Positions 40,176-48,863 of a stretch of DNA of 64,000 bases are shown piece by piece. The notes beneath the pieces are model-generated. The model saw nothing but the letters and a program-made list of their open reading frames with translations, ran no database searches and was not told where the DNA came from. This DNA is from Candidatus Acetothermia bacterium (GTDB lineage: Bacteria; Bipolaricaulota; Bipolaricaulia; RBG-16-55-9; JANLFV01). Position numbers and translations under genes: made by a program. The stretch is taken from positions 147,881 to 211,880 of the forward strand of contig JANLFV010000002.1 in assembly GCA_024653345.1 (NCBI GenBank), given 5' to 3'. Within the stretch, counting starts at the first letter, position 1; each line of letters starts with the position of its first letter.

Positions 40176-40700
40176 TCATAGTTCGCGCAGCCCCTGGACG
40201 TAGCGTTGGGCCAGCTCGACATAGGTGGCCTTGAAGTGGGTCCACTGCTCCCTGTATTCCCCGCTGATCCGCTTCCCCAAGACCTGAGCCGGGACCCCGA
40301 CGGCGATGTGCTCTGCTGGAATCTCCTGGGAGTTCTTGACCACCGCCCCTTCCCCGACCACGGCCCATTCCCCCACGACGGCCCAGTCGCTCACCACCGC
40401 CCCCATCCCGATGATCGCATAATCCTTAATGGTAGCAGTGTGGATGATCGCGCCGTGGCCGATCGTGACATGGCTCCCGATCCGGCAGGCCTCGCCCGGG
40501 CGGGCGTGCAAGACGCAGTTGTCCTCGATGGCCGTCTCATCGCCGACGATGATCTCGCCGTAGTCTCCTCGGATTCGCGCCCCCGGCCCGATCCAGCACC
40601 GCTCGCCGATCACCACCTGCCCGATCACCTCCGCTGAGGGGTGGAGATAGGTCCCCTTCCCGATCCGGGGGATCCGATCCTCAAACTGATAGATCGGCAT
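40176..40700 (-). CDS. Gamma-carbonic-anhydrase-like (YrdA/PaaY) hexapeptide-repeat protein
   Basis: A 174-residue left-handed beta-helix protein. Repeats of the V/I-x-I-G type run from residue 22 to about 130. The three zinc-ligand histidines of gamma-class carbonic anhydrases are present: VLHARPG (His65) and GHGAIIHTA (His82, His87). Some catalytic side chains of Cam cannot be placed, so hydratase activity is uncertain. A C-terminal helix (REQWTHFKATYVELAQRYV) is typical. The ATG at 40700 has GGAGG upstream. It is a single gene between the decayed IS and the MATE promoter. Confidence 0.85.
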   Translation of the reverse strand: MPIYQFEDRIPRIGKGTYLHPSAEVIGQVVIGERCWIGPGARIRGDYGEIIVGDETAIEDNCVLHARPGEACRIGSHVTIGHGAIIHTATIKDYAIIGMGAVVSDWAVVGEWAVVGEGAVVKNSQEIPAEHIAVGVPAQVLGKRISGEYREQWTHFKATYVELAQRYVQGLREL

Positions 40701-40821
40701 GGCAGACTCGCCTCCTCTGGTGACTTAGATACCTGGCTGGCGCGGAGATTGTCAATTCCATTACCCCACCGGGCCGGCTAGTGAACCACGTGTGCCTTGG
40801 GGGCGACGGACTCCGGTGAGG

Positions 40822-40850
40822 TTGCCCTTCGCGGCAGCGGGTGGTAGACT
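40822..40850 (+). promoter_or_regulatory. Predicted promoter of the MATE gene
   Basis: TTGCCC (40822-40827), 17 bases, TAGACT (40845-40850), about 75 bases before the ATG. The interval 40701-40924 holds nothing else I can support. Confidence 0.45.
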
Positions 40851-40924
40851 GTGGGCCTACCCCTTCCCATTAGGCGATGCTCTGCCCCGGATGGCGCGGG
40901 CGGAGCGAGAGGAGTTGAATCGGG

Positions 40925-42364
40925 ATGGCGCGAGTCTCACGCGAGGAGATCCTGAACGGGCCGATCATCCTGACCATGGTCCGCCTCGGCTGGCCGGGGA
41001 TGGTCACGGGCGTCCTCCAGACGCTCTACAACCTGGCCGATGCCTTCTGGATCGGCCACCTCCCCCCAGCGGAGAGCGGCCCCTCGGTCGCGGCGATCCA
41101 GATCTCCTGGCCGGTCGTCTGGCTCATGATCTCCTTCATCGGCGGGTTCGGCGGGGCGGCGGGGAGCGCCCTCATCTCGCAATATACCGGCGCGAAGCGC
41201 TCGGAGGAGGCCAACCTCGCCTGCAGCCAGATCTTCTCCCTCGCCTTCGCCTCCGGCCTGGTCGTGGGAGTCGGCGGCTTCTTCTTCTCGCCCCACATCC
41301 TGCCGCTATTGGTCGGCGCGGGCGAGGTCTCCCAGGTCGCGACGCTCTACATCCGGGTGATCTTCCTCGGGCTGCCCTTCATGTTCGCGCCGTTCCTCTT
41401 TTACTTCTCCCTCGCGGCCTACGGGGATACGGTCACCCCGATGCTCGTGAACGGCGCGGGGGTCCTCTTGAACATCGGGCTCGACCCGCTCCTGATCTTC
41501 GGGCTCGGCCCATTCCCAAAGCTGGGGGTCTTCGGTGCGGCCCTGGCGACGGTGATCGCGGAGGGGCTCGTCTCGATCGCGGCTCTGACGATCCTCTTCC
41601 GCGGGCGAAGGGGCGTGAAGATCAGCTTGCCACAGCTCCGGCCGAGGTGGGCCTGGATAAGGAAGATCCTGGGGATCGGCCTCCCCGCGGCCGTGGGCCA
41701 GTCGGGGACCGCGCTGGGGTTCGTCCTGATGATGGCGATCATCGGGCGGGTCCCCAACCCGACGGTCGCGCTCGCCGCCTACGGGATCGGGGACCGGATC
41801 CTCGGGCTCCTCTTCATCGCCCTCGACGGCCTGGGAGTGGGCCTGACGACGATCCTCGGCCAGAGCCTCGGCGCGGACCTGCCGAAGCGGGCCAGCGAGG
41901 CGGCGAAGAAGGGGACGACGGTGATGTTCCTCCTGCTCGTAGCCGAGGCGGTGGTCATCTGGCTCGCCCGGCGGCCGCTGATCGCCTTCTTCATCCCCGG
42001 GAGAGGGGACATCATCGCCGAGGGGGAGAGGTTCCTCGCGCTCTTTGCCCCGGGGATGCCCTTCTTCGGGCTCTTCGCGGCGGTGAACGCGATCTTCCGC
42101 GGCTCGGGCCACAATGTCCCGACGATGATCATGGAGCTCGCCCGGCTCTGGGCCCTCCGGCTCCCCTTGAGCTACATCTTCGCCTTCCCGGTGGGGCTCG
42201 GCTCGACCGGGGTCTGGGTCGGGATGGCGATCAGCAACTTCGCCTCGGCCCTGCTCGCGGTCGCCATGCTCTCGACCGGGATCTGGAAGAAGAAGGTCAT
42301 CGAGGAGAAGGCCCCGGCTCCGCTGGCCCACGAGGCCGAGCCGCTCGAGCAGTTGATCGAGTAA
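40925..42364 (+). CDS. MATE-family efflux transporter
   Basis: A 479-residue protein with twelve predicted helices in two homologous halves. Half 1 has [26 protein letters not shown] and [10 protein letters not shown]; half 2 has [25 protein letters not shown] and [40 protein letters not shown] proteins export cationic compounds or drugs in exchange for sodium or protons. The ATG follows AGGAG by about nine bases. It is followed by nikR with a separate promoter. Confidence 0.9.
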   Translation: MARVSREEILNGPIILTMVRLGWPGMVTGVLQTLYNLADAFWIGHLPPAESGPSVAAIQISWPVVWLMISFIGGFGGAAGSALISQYTGAKRSEEANLACSQIFSLAFASGLVVGVGGFFFSPHILPLLVGAGEVSQVATLYIRVIFLGLPFMFAPFLFYFSLAAYGDTVTPMLVNGAGVLLNIGLDPLLIFGLGPFPKLGVFGAALATVIAEGLVSIAALTILFRGRRGVKISLPQLRPRWAWIRKILGIGLPAAVGQSGTALGFVLMMAIIGRVPNPTVALAAYGIGDRILGLLFIALDGLGVGLTTILGQSLGADLPKRASEAAKKGTTVMFLLLVAEAVVIWLARRPLIAFFIPGRGDIIAEGERFLALFAPGMPFFGLFAAVNAIFRGSGHNVPTMIMELARLWALRLPLSYIFAFPVGLGSTGVWVGMAISNFASALLAVAMLSTGIWKKKVIEEKAPAPLAHEAEPLEQLIE

Positions 42365-42410
42365 GGCTCGACCGAGATCAGGCGCGAGGCTGGTCCGGCA
42401 GGCAGGGCTC

Positions 42411-42440
42411 TTCACTGCTCGCGGGCAGCTCGGGTATGAT
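42411..42440 (+). promoter_or_regulatory. Predicted nikR promoter; ATG seven bases after the -10 box
   Basis: TTCACT (42411-42416), 18 bases, TATGAT (42435-42440), seven bases, then ATG 42448. This again suggests a leaderless message. Confidence 0.45.
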
Positions 42441-42447
42441 TGAGAAC

Positions 42448-42864
42448 ATGGGAGAGCTGGTGCGGTTCGGGGTCTCGATGGACGAGGAGCTCCTCGCCCG
42501 GTTCGATGAGCTGATCGCCGAGCTGGGCTACGCCAACCGCTCCGAGGCCCTCCGCGACCTGGTCCGGGACCGGCTGGTCCAGCGAGAGTGGGAGGCGGGC
42601 GAGGAGGTCGTGGGTGTGGTGATCCTCCTCTATGACCACCACAAGCGGGAGCTGGCCGACCGGCTGACCGACCTCCAGCATGAGCACCACGAGCTGATCC
42701 TCTCCACAATGCACATCCACCTCGACGAGGCCAACTGCCTGGAGGTCCTGGCCGTCCGCGGCCCGGGGAACGAGGTCCAGCGGCTGGCCGACCGGCTGAT
42801 CGGCCTCAAGGGGGTCAAGCACGGGAAGCTCGCGGCCACCTCGACCGGCCAGCGGCTCCGCTAG
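42448..42864 (+). CDS. nikR: Nickel-responsive regulator NikR
   Basis: A 138-residue ribbon-helix-helix regulator with an ACT-like metal domain. The DNA-binding part is [38 protein letters not shown]. The square-planar nickel site is complete: His78, His89, His91 and Cys97 ([12 protein letters not shown]). Nickel-bound NikR represses uptake genes. The ATG at 42448 is chosen from the position of the -10 box; ATG 42436 overlaps that box. The next operon starts with a promoter embraced by a palindrome, the likely target. Confidence 0.93.
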   Translation: MGELVRFGVSMDEELLARFDELIAELGYANRSEALRDLVRDRLVQREWEAGEEVVGVVILLYDHHKRELADRLTDLQHEHHELILSTMHIHLDEANCLEVLAVRGPGNEVQRLADRLIGLKGVKHGKLAATSTGQRLR

Positions 42865-42905
42865 CCAGGCTCCAGTCGCCCTTCTCTGCCCAACTTTTCG
42901 CCCTC

Positions 42906-42934
42906 TTGACGCCTTGTGGCACCTTCCGTAAAAT
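42906..42934 (+). promoter_or_regulatory. Predicted promoter of the metal ABC operon
   Basis: TTGACG (42906-42911), 17 bases, TAAAAT (42929-42934). The SD GGAGGTTGAG precedes the ATG at 42963. Confidence 0.65.
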
Positions 42935-42941
42935 GGTGCTA
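42917..42941. promoter_or_regulatory. Putative NikR operator TGGCACC-N11-GGTGCTA
   Basis: The inverted repeat TGGCACC (42917-42923) / GGTGCTA (42935-42941) matches at six of seven positions and brackets the -10 box. Dyads with 11-16 base spacers around the promoter of nickel-uptake genes are the usual kind of NikR target (family knowledge). nikR is the gene immediately upstream. Confidence 0.55.
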
Positions 42942-42962
42942 TCAAGCACGGAGGAGGTTGAG

Positions 42963-43811
42963 ATGGCTTTCAATATCAGGCTTAGGATCTGGCTCCTCGT
43001 CGCCTTGGCACTGCTAGTCTCGGGCGGGCTGCTCGGCCTGGGGCAGGGTCAGGAGAAGCCCTTGGTGATCGCCACGACCGCGGTCCTGGCCGACTTCGCC
43101 CAGGCGGTCGGGGCCGAGCTGATCGAGGTCTACACCATCACGCCCTCGGGGATCTGCCCGGCCCACTACGACTTGAGGCCGAGCGACCTCCGGGCGGTGG
43201 CCTCGGCCTCCCTGGTCCTCTATCACGGGATCGAGCCCTGGCTGGAGGATCTGATCGCGCGGTCTGGGAACACCGAGGTGAGACGGGTCCAGGTCCAAGG
43301 CGAGTGGAACATCCCAGCCAGCGCGCTCGAGCTGGTCGGGAGGATTGCGGAGGCATTGGGCGAGGTCGATCCGGCTCACGCTGAGCTATTCCAGTCCAGC
43401 GCCGAAAGCTACCAGGCCGAGATCGCTGCTCTGGCTGGCCACCTCGAGAGTGAGGCCAGCGAGCTAGGAGTGAGCGAAGCCAAAGTGATCGCGATGGCCT
43501 GGCAGAGCAGCTTCGTCACTTGGCTCGGGTTCAACATCGTCGCCACCTACGGCCCGCCCGAGATGCTCTCCCTGCGAGAGGCCCAACAGTTGGTCGCCAC
43601 AGGCCGGGAGGAGCGCGCGGCCCTGGTGATTGACAACCTCCAGAGCGGGATCGACTTCGGGTCCAGGCTGGCCTTCGAGGTCGGGGCGGTCCATGTTGTG
43701 CTCACGAACTTCCCCGGCGCTATCCCCCATACCGCGACATATCTCGAGATGGTCCGCTACAACGCCGACCAGCTCTTCGAGGGCTGGAAGACATATCGCG
43801 GAGGTGGATGA
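42963..43811 (+). CDS. Metal ABC transporter substrate-binding protein (ZnuA/TroA type)
   Basis: A 282-residue exported binding protein of the cluster A-I family. The signal peptide is RIWLLVALALLVSGGLLGLG. Metal-ligand candidates are His in GICPAHYDLRPSD near residue 62 and in VLYHGIEPWLEDL near residue 83. The His-rich loop of zinc-specific ZnuA is absent. NikR upstream and the palindrome at the promoter suggest nickel, possibly cobalt, as substrate; zinc or manganese are alternatives. It is followed within two bases by the FmdE-like gene. Confidence 0.82.
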   Translation: MAFNIRLRIWLLVALALLVSGGLLGLGQGQEKPLVIATTAVLADFAQAVGAELIEVYTITPSGICPAHYDLRPSDLRAVASASLVLYHGIEPWLEDLIARSGNTEVRRVQVQGEWNIPASALELVGRIAEALGEVDPAHAELFQSSAESYQAEIAALAGHLESEASELGVSEAKVIAMAWQSSFVTWLGFNIVATYGPPEMLSLREAQQLVATGREERAALVIDNLQSGIDFGSRLAFEVGAVHVVLTNFPGAIPHTATYLEMVRYNADQLFEGWKTYRGGG

Positions 43812-43812
43812 G

Positions 43813-44250
43813 ATGGAGATGCGGGCGATCGACCCTCGTGCCATCTCGCTCGAGGAGCTGGTCGAGCGGGGGGCCGAGTTCCACGGCCATCTGGGGCCTT
43901 TCCTCGTCTGCGGGCTGAGGATGGGCCTACTGGCCCTCCGTGAGCTCGGCTCATCCGGCCATTCCGACCTGAGAGCCACGGTCGAGACCGGGACGATCCC
44001 GCCGCTCTCCTGCCTCATCGACGGGATCCAGGTCGCGACCGGCTGCACCCTGGGGAAGGGGAATATCCAGGCGACGGCCCACGGCCGGCCGCGCGCGGTC
44101 TTCATCAAGGCTAGGGGCCTGAAGTGTCACCTCAAGGTCGAGCTCCAGCCGGAGCTGGCCGAGCGGTTCCGCAGTGGCGATGCCGAGGCCCTGGCAAGGG
44201 AAGTCATGGGCATGACCGAGGAGGCCCTTTTCCGATGGGAACTCCGGTGA
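43813..44250 (+). CDS. FmdE-family metal-binding protein in the transporter operon
   Basis: A 145-residue cytoplasmic protein. The FmdE/FwdE signature reads EFHGHLGPFLVCGLRMG near residue 23 and GIQVATGCTLGKGNI near residue 80; conserved His and Cys residues in both are likely metal ligands. The family is named after subunit E of formylmethanofuran dehydrogenase, but stand-alone copies occur next to metal transporters. No methanofuran enzyme genes are nearby, so a metal chaperone or sensor role at the importer is more likely. ATG 43813 follows GGAGGTGG by six bases. It overlaps the ATPase gene by 16 bases. Confidence 0.8.
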   Translation: MEMRAIDPRAISLEELVERGAEFHGHLGPFLVCGLRMGLLALRELGSSGHSDLRATVETGTIPPLSCLIDGIQVATGCTLGKGNIQATAHGRPRAVFIKARGLKCHLKVELQPELAERFRSGDAEALAREVMGMTEEALFRWELR

Positions 44251-44966
44251 TCGAGCTCCGCGGGGTGACCACGATCTACGAGGGGGAGCGGATCCCCGCG
44301 ATCCACGAGATCGACCTAGTGGTCGAGCGTGGGGAGTTCCTGGCCCTGATCGGCCCCAACGGCGTGGGGAAGACCACTCTATTGGAGACGATCAACGGCC
44401 TCTTGGACCATAAGGCCGGCGCGGTCCGGCTCTTCGGGCTCGATGTCCGACGCGAGGGCCATCGCCTGAGACGGCGGATTGGCTACATCCCCCAGGCGGT
44501 CTCCTTCCCCGAGCTCACGCCCTTCCTCGTGCGAGATGTGGTCCTGATGGCCCGGTTCGGGCGGATCGGGCTGATCCATCGCCCCCGAGCCGCAGACTAC
44601 CGCGCGGTCGAGCGAGCCCTCGAGCTGGTCGGGAGCGCAGCCTTGGCCCGCCGCCCGATCGGAAAGCTCTCCGGGGGTCAGCAGCAGAAGGTGATGCTCG
44701 CCCGCGCGATGGCCAAGGAGCCGGAGCTGCTCTTGCTCGATGAGCCTTTCAGCAACCTCGACTTCGTCGCCCGAGAGGAGATCGCCTCCACCATCGTCCG
44801 CCTCCATGAGGAGCTGGGCTTGACGACCCTGATCGTCCTCCACGACCTGAAGGGCCTCCCGCCCTGTTGCCAGCGGGTGGTCCTGATGCGGGCGGGGCGG
44901 ATCTTCCGCGACGGCTGCCCGGATGAAGTCCTGGACCCGCTGATCCTCGCCGCGGCCTATCAGTGA
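44235..44966 (+). CDS. Metal ABC transporter ATPase (ZnuC type)
   Basis: A 243-residue ABC ATPase with Walker A GPNGVGKTT near residue 41, signature KLSGGQQQKV near residue 143, Walker B LLLLDEPFSNLD and a switch His in VLHDLKGLP. It lies between the FmdE-like gene (16-base overlap) and the permease gene (4-base overlap), forming a compact nickel/zinc-type importer operon. Confidence 0.9.
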   Translation: MGTPVIELRGVTTIYEGERIPAIHEIDLVVERGEFLALIGPNGVGKTTLLETINGLLDHKAGAVRLFGLDVRREGHRLRRRIGYIPQAVSFPELTPFLVRDVVLMARFGRIGLIHRPRAADYRAVERALELVGSAALARRPIGKLSGGQQQKVMLARAMAKEPELLLLDEPFSNLDFVAREEIASTIVRLHEELGLTTLIVLHDLKGLPPCCQRVVLMRAGRIFRDGCPDEVLDPLILAAAYQ

Positions 44967-45769
44967 TGCTCCTCGGGATCTTCTCCAGCACGCTCGTTGG
45001 GGCGATCCTCGCCGGTTGGTCGTGTGGCCTCGTTGGGGCCTTTGTGGTGAGGCTGAACCTCTCTTCGCTGGGGTTCACTATGTCCCATGCGGCCTTTGCC
45101 GGGGCGGCCCTCGGCCTGCTGCTTGACTGGGACCCGCTCCTCTTGGCCAGCCTATTCTCCCTGGCCGTCGCCGGGGCCCTCGGCCCAGCAGCGGAGCGGG
45201 CCAAGCTCGAGCCGAATGTGATTATCGGGATCACCTTCCCGCTGACGATGGCCCTCGGGCTGATCTTCCTGCGGTTCGCCCCGGGGACGGCGCTGAGCTC
45301 CACCGCGCTCGGGCTCCTCTGGGGCTCGGTCCTCGGGGTGACGGAGATGGAGTTGCTCGAACTGGCGTTCCTCTCAGGGGCGATGGTGGTGCTGATCGCC
45401 CTCTTCTTCAAGGAGTTCCTCGCGATCCTGCTCGACATGAAGCTCGCCAGGGAGGCCGGGCTCAACCCCCGCCCGTTCTATTATGCCATCCTCTTCTTGA
45501 CGGGAATGACCGTGGCCCTCTCGCTCAAGCTGATCGGGGGACTGCTCGTCTTCGCCCTGATGATCAACCCCGCCGCGACGGCCTTCCAGTTCCTCCATGA
45601 CATGAAGAAGATCATCCTCTTCTCCCCGCTCATCGGGGCCGGGGCCGCGGCCCTCGGGCTCCTCGGCTCATTCGCATTTGACCTCCCGGTCGGGAGCGCG
45701 ATCGCCCTCGTCTCGACCGCCGGGTTCGGCCTGGCCGTGGCCCTCTCCCCGAAGAGGCGGCGCGGGTGA
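44963..45769 (+). CDS. Metal ABC transporter permease (ZnuB/TroC type)
   Basis: A 268-residue membrane protein with about eight helices. SSLGFTMSHAAFAGAALGLLL near residue 34 is the conserved family segment, MTVALSLKLIGGLLVFALMINPAATA near residue 175 contains the typical GxLLVxALLxxPAA motif, and ALVSTAGFGLAVALSP closes the protein. The start is GTG 44963 or ATG 44966, overlapping the ATPase stop. It ends the NikR-linked operon. Confidence 0.9.
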   Translation: MMLLGIFSSTLVGAILAGWSCGLVGAFVVRLNLSSLGFTMSHAAFAGAALGLLLDWDPLLLASLFSLAVAGALGPAAERAKLEPNVIIGITFPLTMALGLIFLRFAPGTALSSTALGLLWGSVLGVTEMELLELAFLSGAMVVLIALFFKEFLAILLDMKLAREAGLNPRPFYYAILFLTGMTVALSLKLIGGLLVFALMINPAATAFQFLHDMKKIILFSPLIGAGAAALGLLGSFAFDLPVGSAIALVSTAGFGLAVALSPKRRRG

Positions 45770-45848
45770 GCGGGCCGGCGAAACATGCAAGCACGCTCAG
45801 GGCGAGAATTCCCACGTCATCTCGCGCGGCGATATTCTGGGGCGGCTG

Positions 45849-46238
45849 CTAGGTTTTCTCCTTCGCAGGCCACTTCAAGATCTTCAACCCCACCTTCGCC
45901 AGCCCCTTCTGGACCATCCCCAGCTCCAGCGCCGCGCCGTAGGAGAGGTCGATGATCCGCCCCTCGATGAACGGCCCACGGTCGTTGATCCTCACCACGA
46001 CGCTCCTCCCGGTCTCGAGGTCCACGACCCTCACGATCGTCCCGAAGGGAAGGGTCTTGTGGGCCGCGCTGATCCCATACATGTCGTAGACCTCCCCGTT
46101 GGCCGTCCGCTTCCCGTGAAAGCCCGGCCCATACCAGGAGGCGATCCCCACCTCGTAGTAGCTGTTGGCCGCGATTGTGGCCGCTAGACCGAGGACCAGG
46201 ACGAAGGTCGCCGCAGCGAAGATCAGTATCTCGCGCAT
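45849..46238 (-). CDS. rlpA: RlpA-like double-psi beta-barrel protein
   Basis: A 129-residue protein with an N-terminal membrane segment (ILIFAAATFVLVLGLAATIA) and one RlpA domain: VGIASWYGPGFHGKRTANGEVYDMYGISAAHKTLPFGTIVRVVDLETGRSV and VRINDRGPFIEGRIIDLS. The catalytic-type Asp and His are present. RlpA proteins cleave naked peptidoglycan strands at the septum. The usual SPOR domain is missing, so this is a minimal form. It overlaps the upstream DUF2227 gene by 16 bases. Confidence 0.88.
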   Translation of the reverse strand: MREILIFAAATFVLVLGLAATIAANSYYEVGIASWYGPGFHGKRTANGEVYDMYGISAAHKTLPFGTIVRVVDLETGRSVVVRINDRGPFIEGRIIDLSYGAALELGMVQKGLAKVGLKILKWPAKEKT

Positions 46239-46726
46239 CTCTTGCTATATCCCCTCCTTTGCCCACGGCCGCCGCTTTTCAGCACACGGGAGTCGAAGTG
46301 ATCGTAGAGGATGTGCAGGACATTCGGGAGGTATAGGCCGATACCGATCATCGCCAGGATCTCGCTGCTGATCCTCAGGTGGAAGTCCGCCCGGACCCCG
46401 AGGTAGTTCAGGGCCTGCAGGACTAGAAACCCGACGAGGAACAGGTAGCCGACCCTGGTGAGCGGGCCGAGCAGCAGGTTATGGCTGAGGCCGCGATGCT
46501 TGAAGACCTTCGTGTAGGGGACCCAGATGAAGCCGAGCGCTCCCCACCGCCGGCGGGCGTCGTTGCTCCGCAGGTCGAGGTCGGGGGAGAGCCAGAGGCT
46601 GGAGAAGAGGTAGGCTGCGCTGAAGCAGAGGAGCGGCCTCCAGTCGAGCCCCATGAAGTAGAGCCCCGCCAGGAAGAGGGGCAAGAGGAGGATCTCCAGC
46701 CGCAGATGGCGTCCGCCCGAGGGCAT
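46223..46726 (-). CDS. DUF2227-family putative metal-binding membrane protein
   Basis: A 167-residue protein with about four hydrophobic segments. The DUF2227 pattern is clear: SPDLDLRSNDARRRWGALGFIWVPYTKVFKHRGLSHNLLLGPLTR, where the Asp and His residues resemble a metal-dependent hydrolase site in a membrane setting, and LPNVLHILYDHFDSR near the end. Function is unknown. It is coupled to the rlpA gene downstream by a 16-base overlap. Confidence 0.82.
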   Translation of the reverse strand: MPSGGRHLRLEILLLPLFLAGLYFMGLDWRPLLCFSAAYLFSSLWLSPDLDLRSNDARRRWGALGFIWVPYTKVFKHRGLSHNLLLGPLTRVGYLFLVGFLVLQALNYLGVRADFHLRISSEILAMIGIGLYLPNVLHILYDHFDSRVLKSGGRGQRRGYSKRCARY

Positions 46727-46813
46727 AGCATCACCTCGCTCACGATCATGCCGCGCTGAGCTTCATCAACGAAGGACAGCCGTCCCGCGGCCAGGCTCCC
46801 CTCGGCCCCTTCC

Positions 46814-46843
46814 TTGACAGGCCCCACTGCCCGTCGATACAAT
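46814..46843 (+). promoter_or_regulatory. Predicted groESL promoter
   Basis: TTGACA (46814-46819), 18 bases, TACAAT (46838-46843). The CIRCE element begins ten bases downstream. Confidence 0.75.
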
Positions 46844-46852
46844 AGTGGCGGT

Positions 46853-46879
46853 CTAGCAATCAACCCAACAGAGTGCTAA
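46853..46879. promoter_or_regulatory. CIRCE element (HrcA operator)
   Basis: CTAGCAATC (46853-46861), nine bases, GAGTGCTAA (46871-46879). The right half is identical to the TTAGCACTC-N9-GAGTGCTAA consensus and the left half matches at seven of nine positions. HrcA repression of groESL is the expected control. Confidence 0.85.
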
Positions 46880-46893
46880 ACAGGAGGTCACTG

Positions 46894-47169
46894 ATGGCGA
46901 AGAAGGCCAAACTGAAGCCGTTAGGGAATCGGGTTCTCGTGAAGAGGCTCGAGGAAGAGGAGAGCGGCGGGATCGTCCTCCCCGCCGATGTGGAGCGGGA
47001 TGAGAAATACATCAAGGCCGAGGTCGTCGAAGTGGGGACTGCGGAGAAGATGGAGGTCGCTAAGGGCGACAGGGTCATCCTCTCCAGCTTCGGCGGGACG
47101 GAGATCGAGCTCGACGGCGAGGAGTATCTCGTGGTGAAGACCACGGACATCCTGGCCAAGCTAGAGTAA
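46894..47169 (+). CDS. groES: Co-chaperonin GroES
   Basis: A 91-residue co-chaperonin. [31 protein letters not shown] contains the mobile loop, and [32 protein letters not shown] is the barrel's second half. The ATG at 46894 follows AGGAGG. It caps GroEL, encoded 11 bases downstream, and is controlled by the CIRCE site. Confidence 0.97.
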   Translation: MAKKAKLKPLGNRVLVKRLEEEESGGIVLPADVERDEKYIKAEVVEVGTAEKMEVAKGDRVILSSFGGTEIELDGEEYLVVKTTDILAKLE

Positions 47170-47180
47170 GGAGGAGGAGC

Positions 47181-48806
47181 ATGGCAAAGAATAAGTATAA
47201 GGAGGTCCTCTTTAACGAGGAGGCCCAGGAGAAGCTGAAGCGCGGCGTCCAGAAGCTCACCGACGCCGTGCGCGTCACGCTCGGCCCGAAAGGCCGGAAT
47301 GTGATCATCGACAAGGCCTTCGGGGCCCCGAAGATCACCCATGATGGCGTGACCGTGGCCGAGGAGCAAGAGTATCAGGACGAGTTCGAGAACATGGGGG
47401 CCCAGCTCGTCAAGCAGGTGGCCAAGGAGACGAACGAGGTCGCCGGGGATGGGACGACCACGGCCACGATCCTCGCCCACTCGATCATCATGGAGGGGCT
47501 GAAGTCCGTGGCTGCGGGCTACAACCCGATGCTGATCAAGCGCGGCCTGGACAAGGCCGTCGAGGTCGTGGTCAAGGAGCTGGAGAAGCAGAGCAAGCCC
47601 CTGAAGAAGAAGGACGAGATGGCCCGGGTGGCCGCGATCTCCTCGAACGATGAGGAGATCGGGCGGATCATCGCCGACGCCATGGAGAAGGTCGGCGAGG
47701 ACGGCGTGATCACCGTCGAGGACTCCGACACGATCAACACCTACTATGAGGTCGTCGAGGGGATGCAGTTCGACCGGGGGTATCTCTCGCCCTACTTCGT
47801 GACGAACGCGGAGAAGATGGAGGCTGAGCTGAAGGAGCCCTACATCCTGATCACGGACCAGGAGCTGAAGAAGGCCCGGGACCTCCTCCCGGCCCTGGAG
47901 CGGGTGGCCCAGGAGGGGAAGCCCTTGCTGGTCATCGCCAACGAGGTCGAGGGCGAGGCCCTCACCACCCTGGTAATCAACAAGCTCAAGGGGACCTTGC
48001 AATCGGTCGCGGTCAAGGCCCCCGGCTTCGGCGACCGGCGGAAGGCGATGCTCGAGGACATCGCGATCCTCACCGGCGGGAAGGTGATCGCCAAGGACGC
48101 CGGGATGAAGATCGAGGACGCCACGCTCGACATGCTCGGCCGGGCGGAGCGGGTCGTCGTCGATGACGACAACACTACGATCATCGGCGGGAAGGGCGAC
48201 AAGGCCGCGATCGAGGGCCGGATCAACCAGATCAAGAAGCAGATCGAGACGACCGACTCGGACTACGATAAGGAGAAGCTCCAGGAGCGGATGGCCAAGC
48301 TCGCCGGCGGGGTAGCGATCATCAAGGTCGGGGCCCCGACGGAGACCGAGCTGGAGGAGAAGAAGCACCGGATGGAGGACGCTCTCGAGGCGACGAAGGC
48401 CGCGGTCGAGGAGGGGATCCTCCCCGGCGGGGGCGTGGCCCTCCTCAGGGCCGCCAAGGCCCTGGAGAAGCTCAGCCTCGACGGCGACGAGCAGGTCGGG
48501 GTGAAGATCCTCAAGAAGGCTCTGGAGGAGCCGACGAAGCAGCTCGCGGAGAACGCTGGATACGAGGGCTCGATCGTGGTGGAGAAGATCAAGTCGCAGG
48601 AGGACGGGGTCGGGTTCGATGTCCTCAAGGAGGAGTATGTGGACATGATGAAGGCGGGGATCATCGATCCGACCAAGGTCACGAAGTCCGCGGTCCAGAA
48701 TGCCGTCTCCGTCGGCGGGCTCCTCCTCACGACCGGGGCAGTCGTGGCCCAGATCGAGGAGAAGTCTCCCGCGGCGGCCATGCCGCCCTCGCCGGAGATG
48801 TATTAG
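47181..48806 (+). CDS. groEL: Chaperonin GroEL
   Basis: A 541-residue chaperonin. [29 protein letters not shown] and [17 protein letters not shown] near residue 85 form the ATP site with the catalytic Asp. The apical domain keeps [20 protein letters not shown], and the C-terminal equatorial part [26 protein letters not shown]. The tail ends [12 protein letters not shown] instead of the Gly-Gly-Met repeats of E. coli. A strong hairpin follows the stop. Confidence 0.98.
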   Translation: MAKNKYKEVLFNEEAQEKLKRGVQKLTDAVRVTLGPKGRNVIIDKAFGAPKITHDGVTVAEEQEYQDEFENMGAQLVKQVAKETNEVAGDGTTTATILAHSIIMEGLKSVAAGYNPMLIKRGLDKAVEVVVKELEKQSKPLKKKDEMARVAAISSNDEEIGRIIADAMEKVGEDGVITVEDSDTINTYYEVVEGMQFDRGYLSPYFVTNAEKMEAELKEPYILITDQELKKARDLLPALERVAQEGKPLLVIANEVEGEALTTLVINKLKGTLQSVAVKAPGFGDRRKAMLEDIAILTGGKVIAKDAGMKIEDATLDMLGRAERVVVDDDNTTIIGGKGDKAAIEGRINQIKKQIETTDSDYDKEKLQERMAKLAGGVAIIKVGAPTETELEEKKHRMEDALEATKAAVEEGILPGGGVALLRAAKALEKLSLDGDEQVGVKILKKALEEPTKQLAENAGYEGSIVVEKIKSQEDGVGFDVLKEEYVDMMKAGIIDPTKVTKSAVQNAVSVGGLLLTTGAVVAQIEEKSPAAAMPPSPEMY

Positions 48807-48819
48807 CCTGACCGATGCT

Positions 48820-48855
48820 GAGCCCCCTCCGGCGGAGCCTTCCGGGAGGGGGCTC
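48820..48855 (+). terminator. Terminator-like hairpin after groEL
   Basis: GAGCCCCCTCC (48820-48830) and GGAGGGGGCTC (48845-48855) are exact 11-bp complements with an inner GC-rich loop. Only GCTCTTCC follows, so the T tract is weak. The next gene starts nine bases later. Confidence 0.65.
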
Positions 48856-48863
48856 GCTCTTCC

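Noticed and set aside
40792..42864. A 690-codon plus-strand frame spanning the MATE gene and nikR
   Set aside because: The MATE protein is encoded in another frame with full family motifs. Only the last part of this frame (nikR, from 42448) is a real gene.
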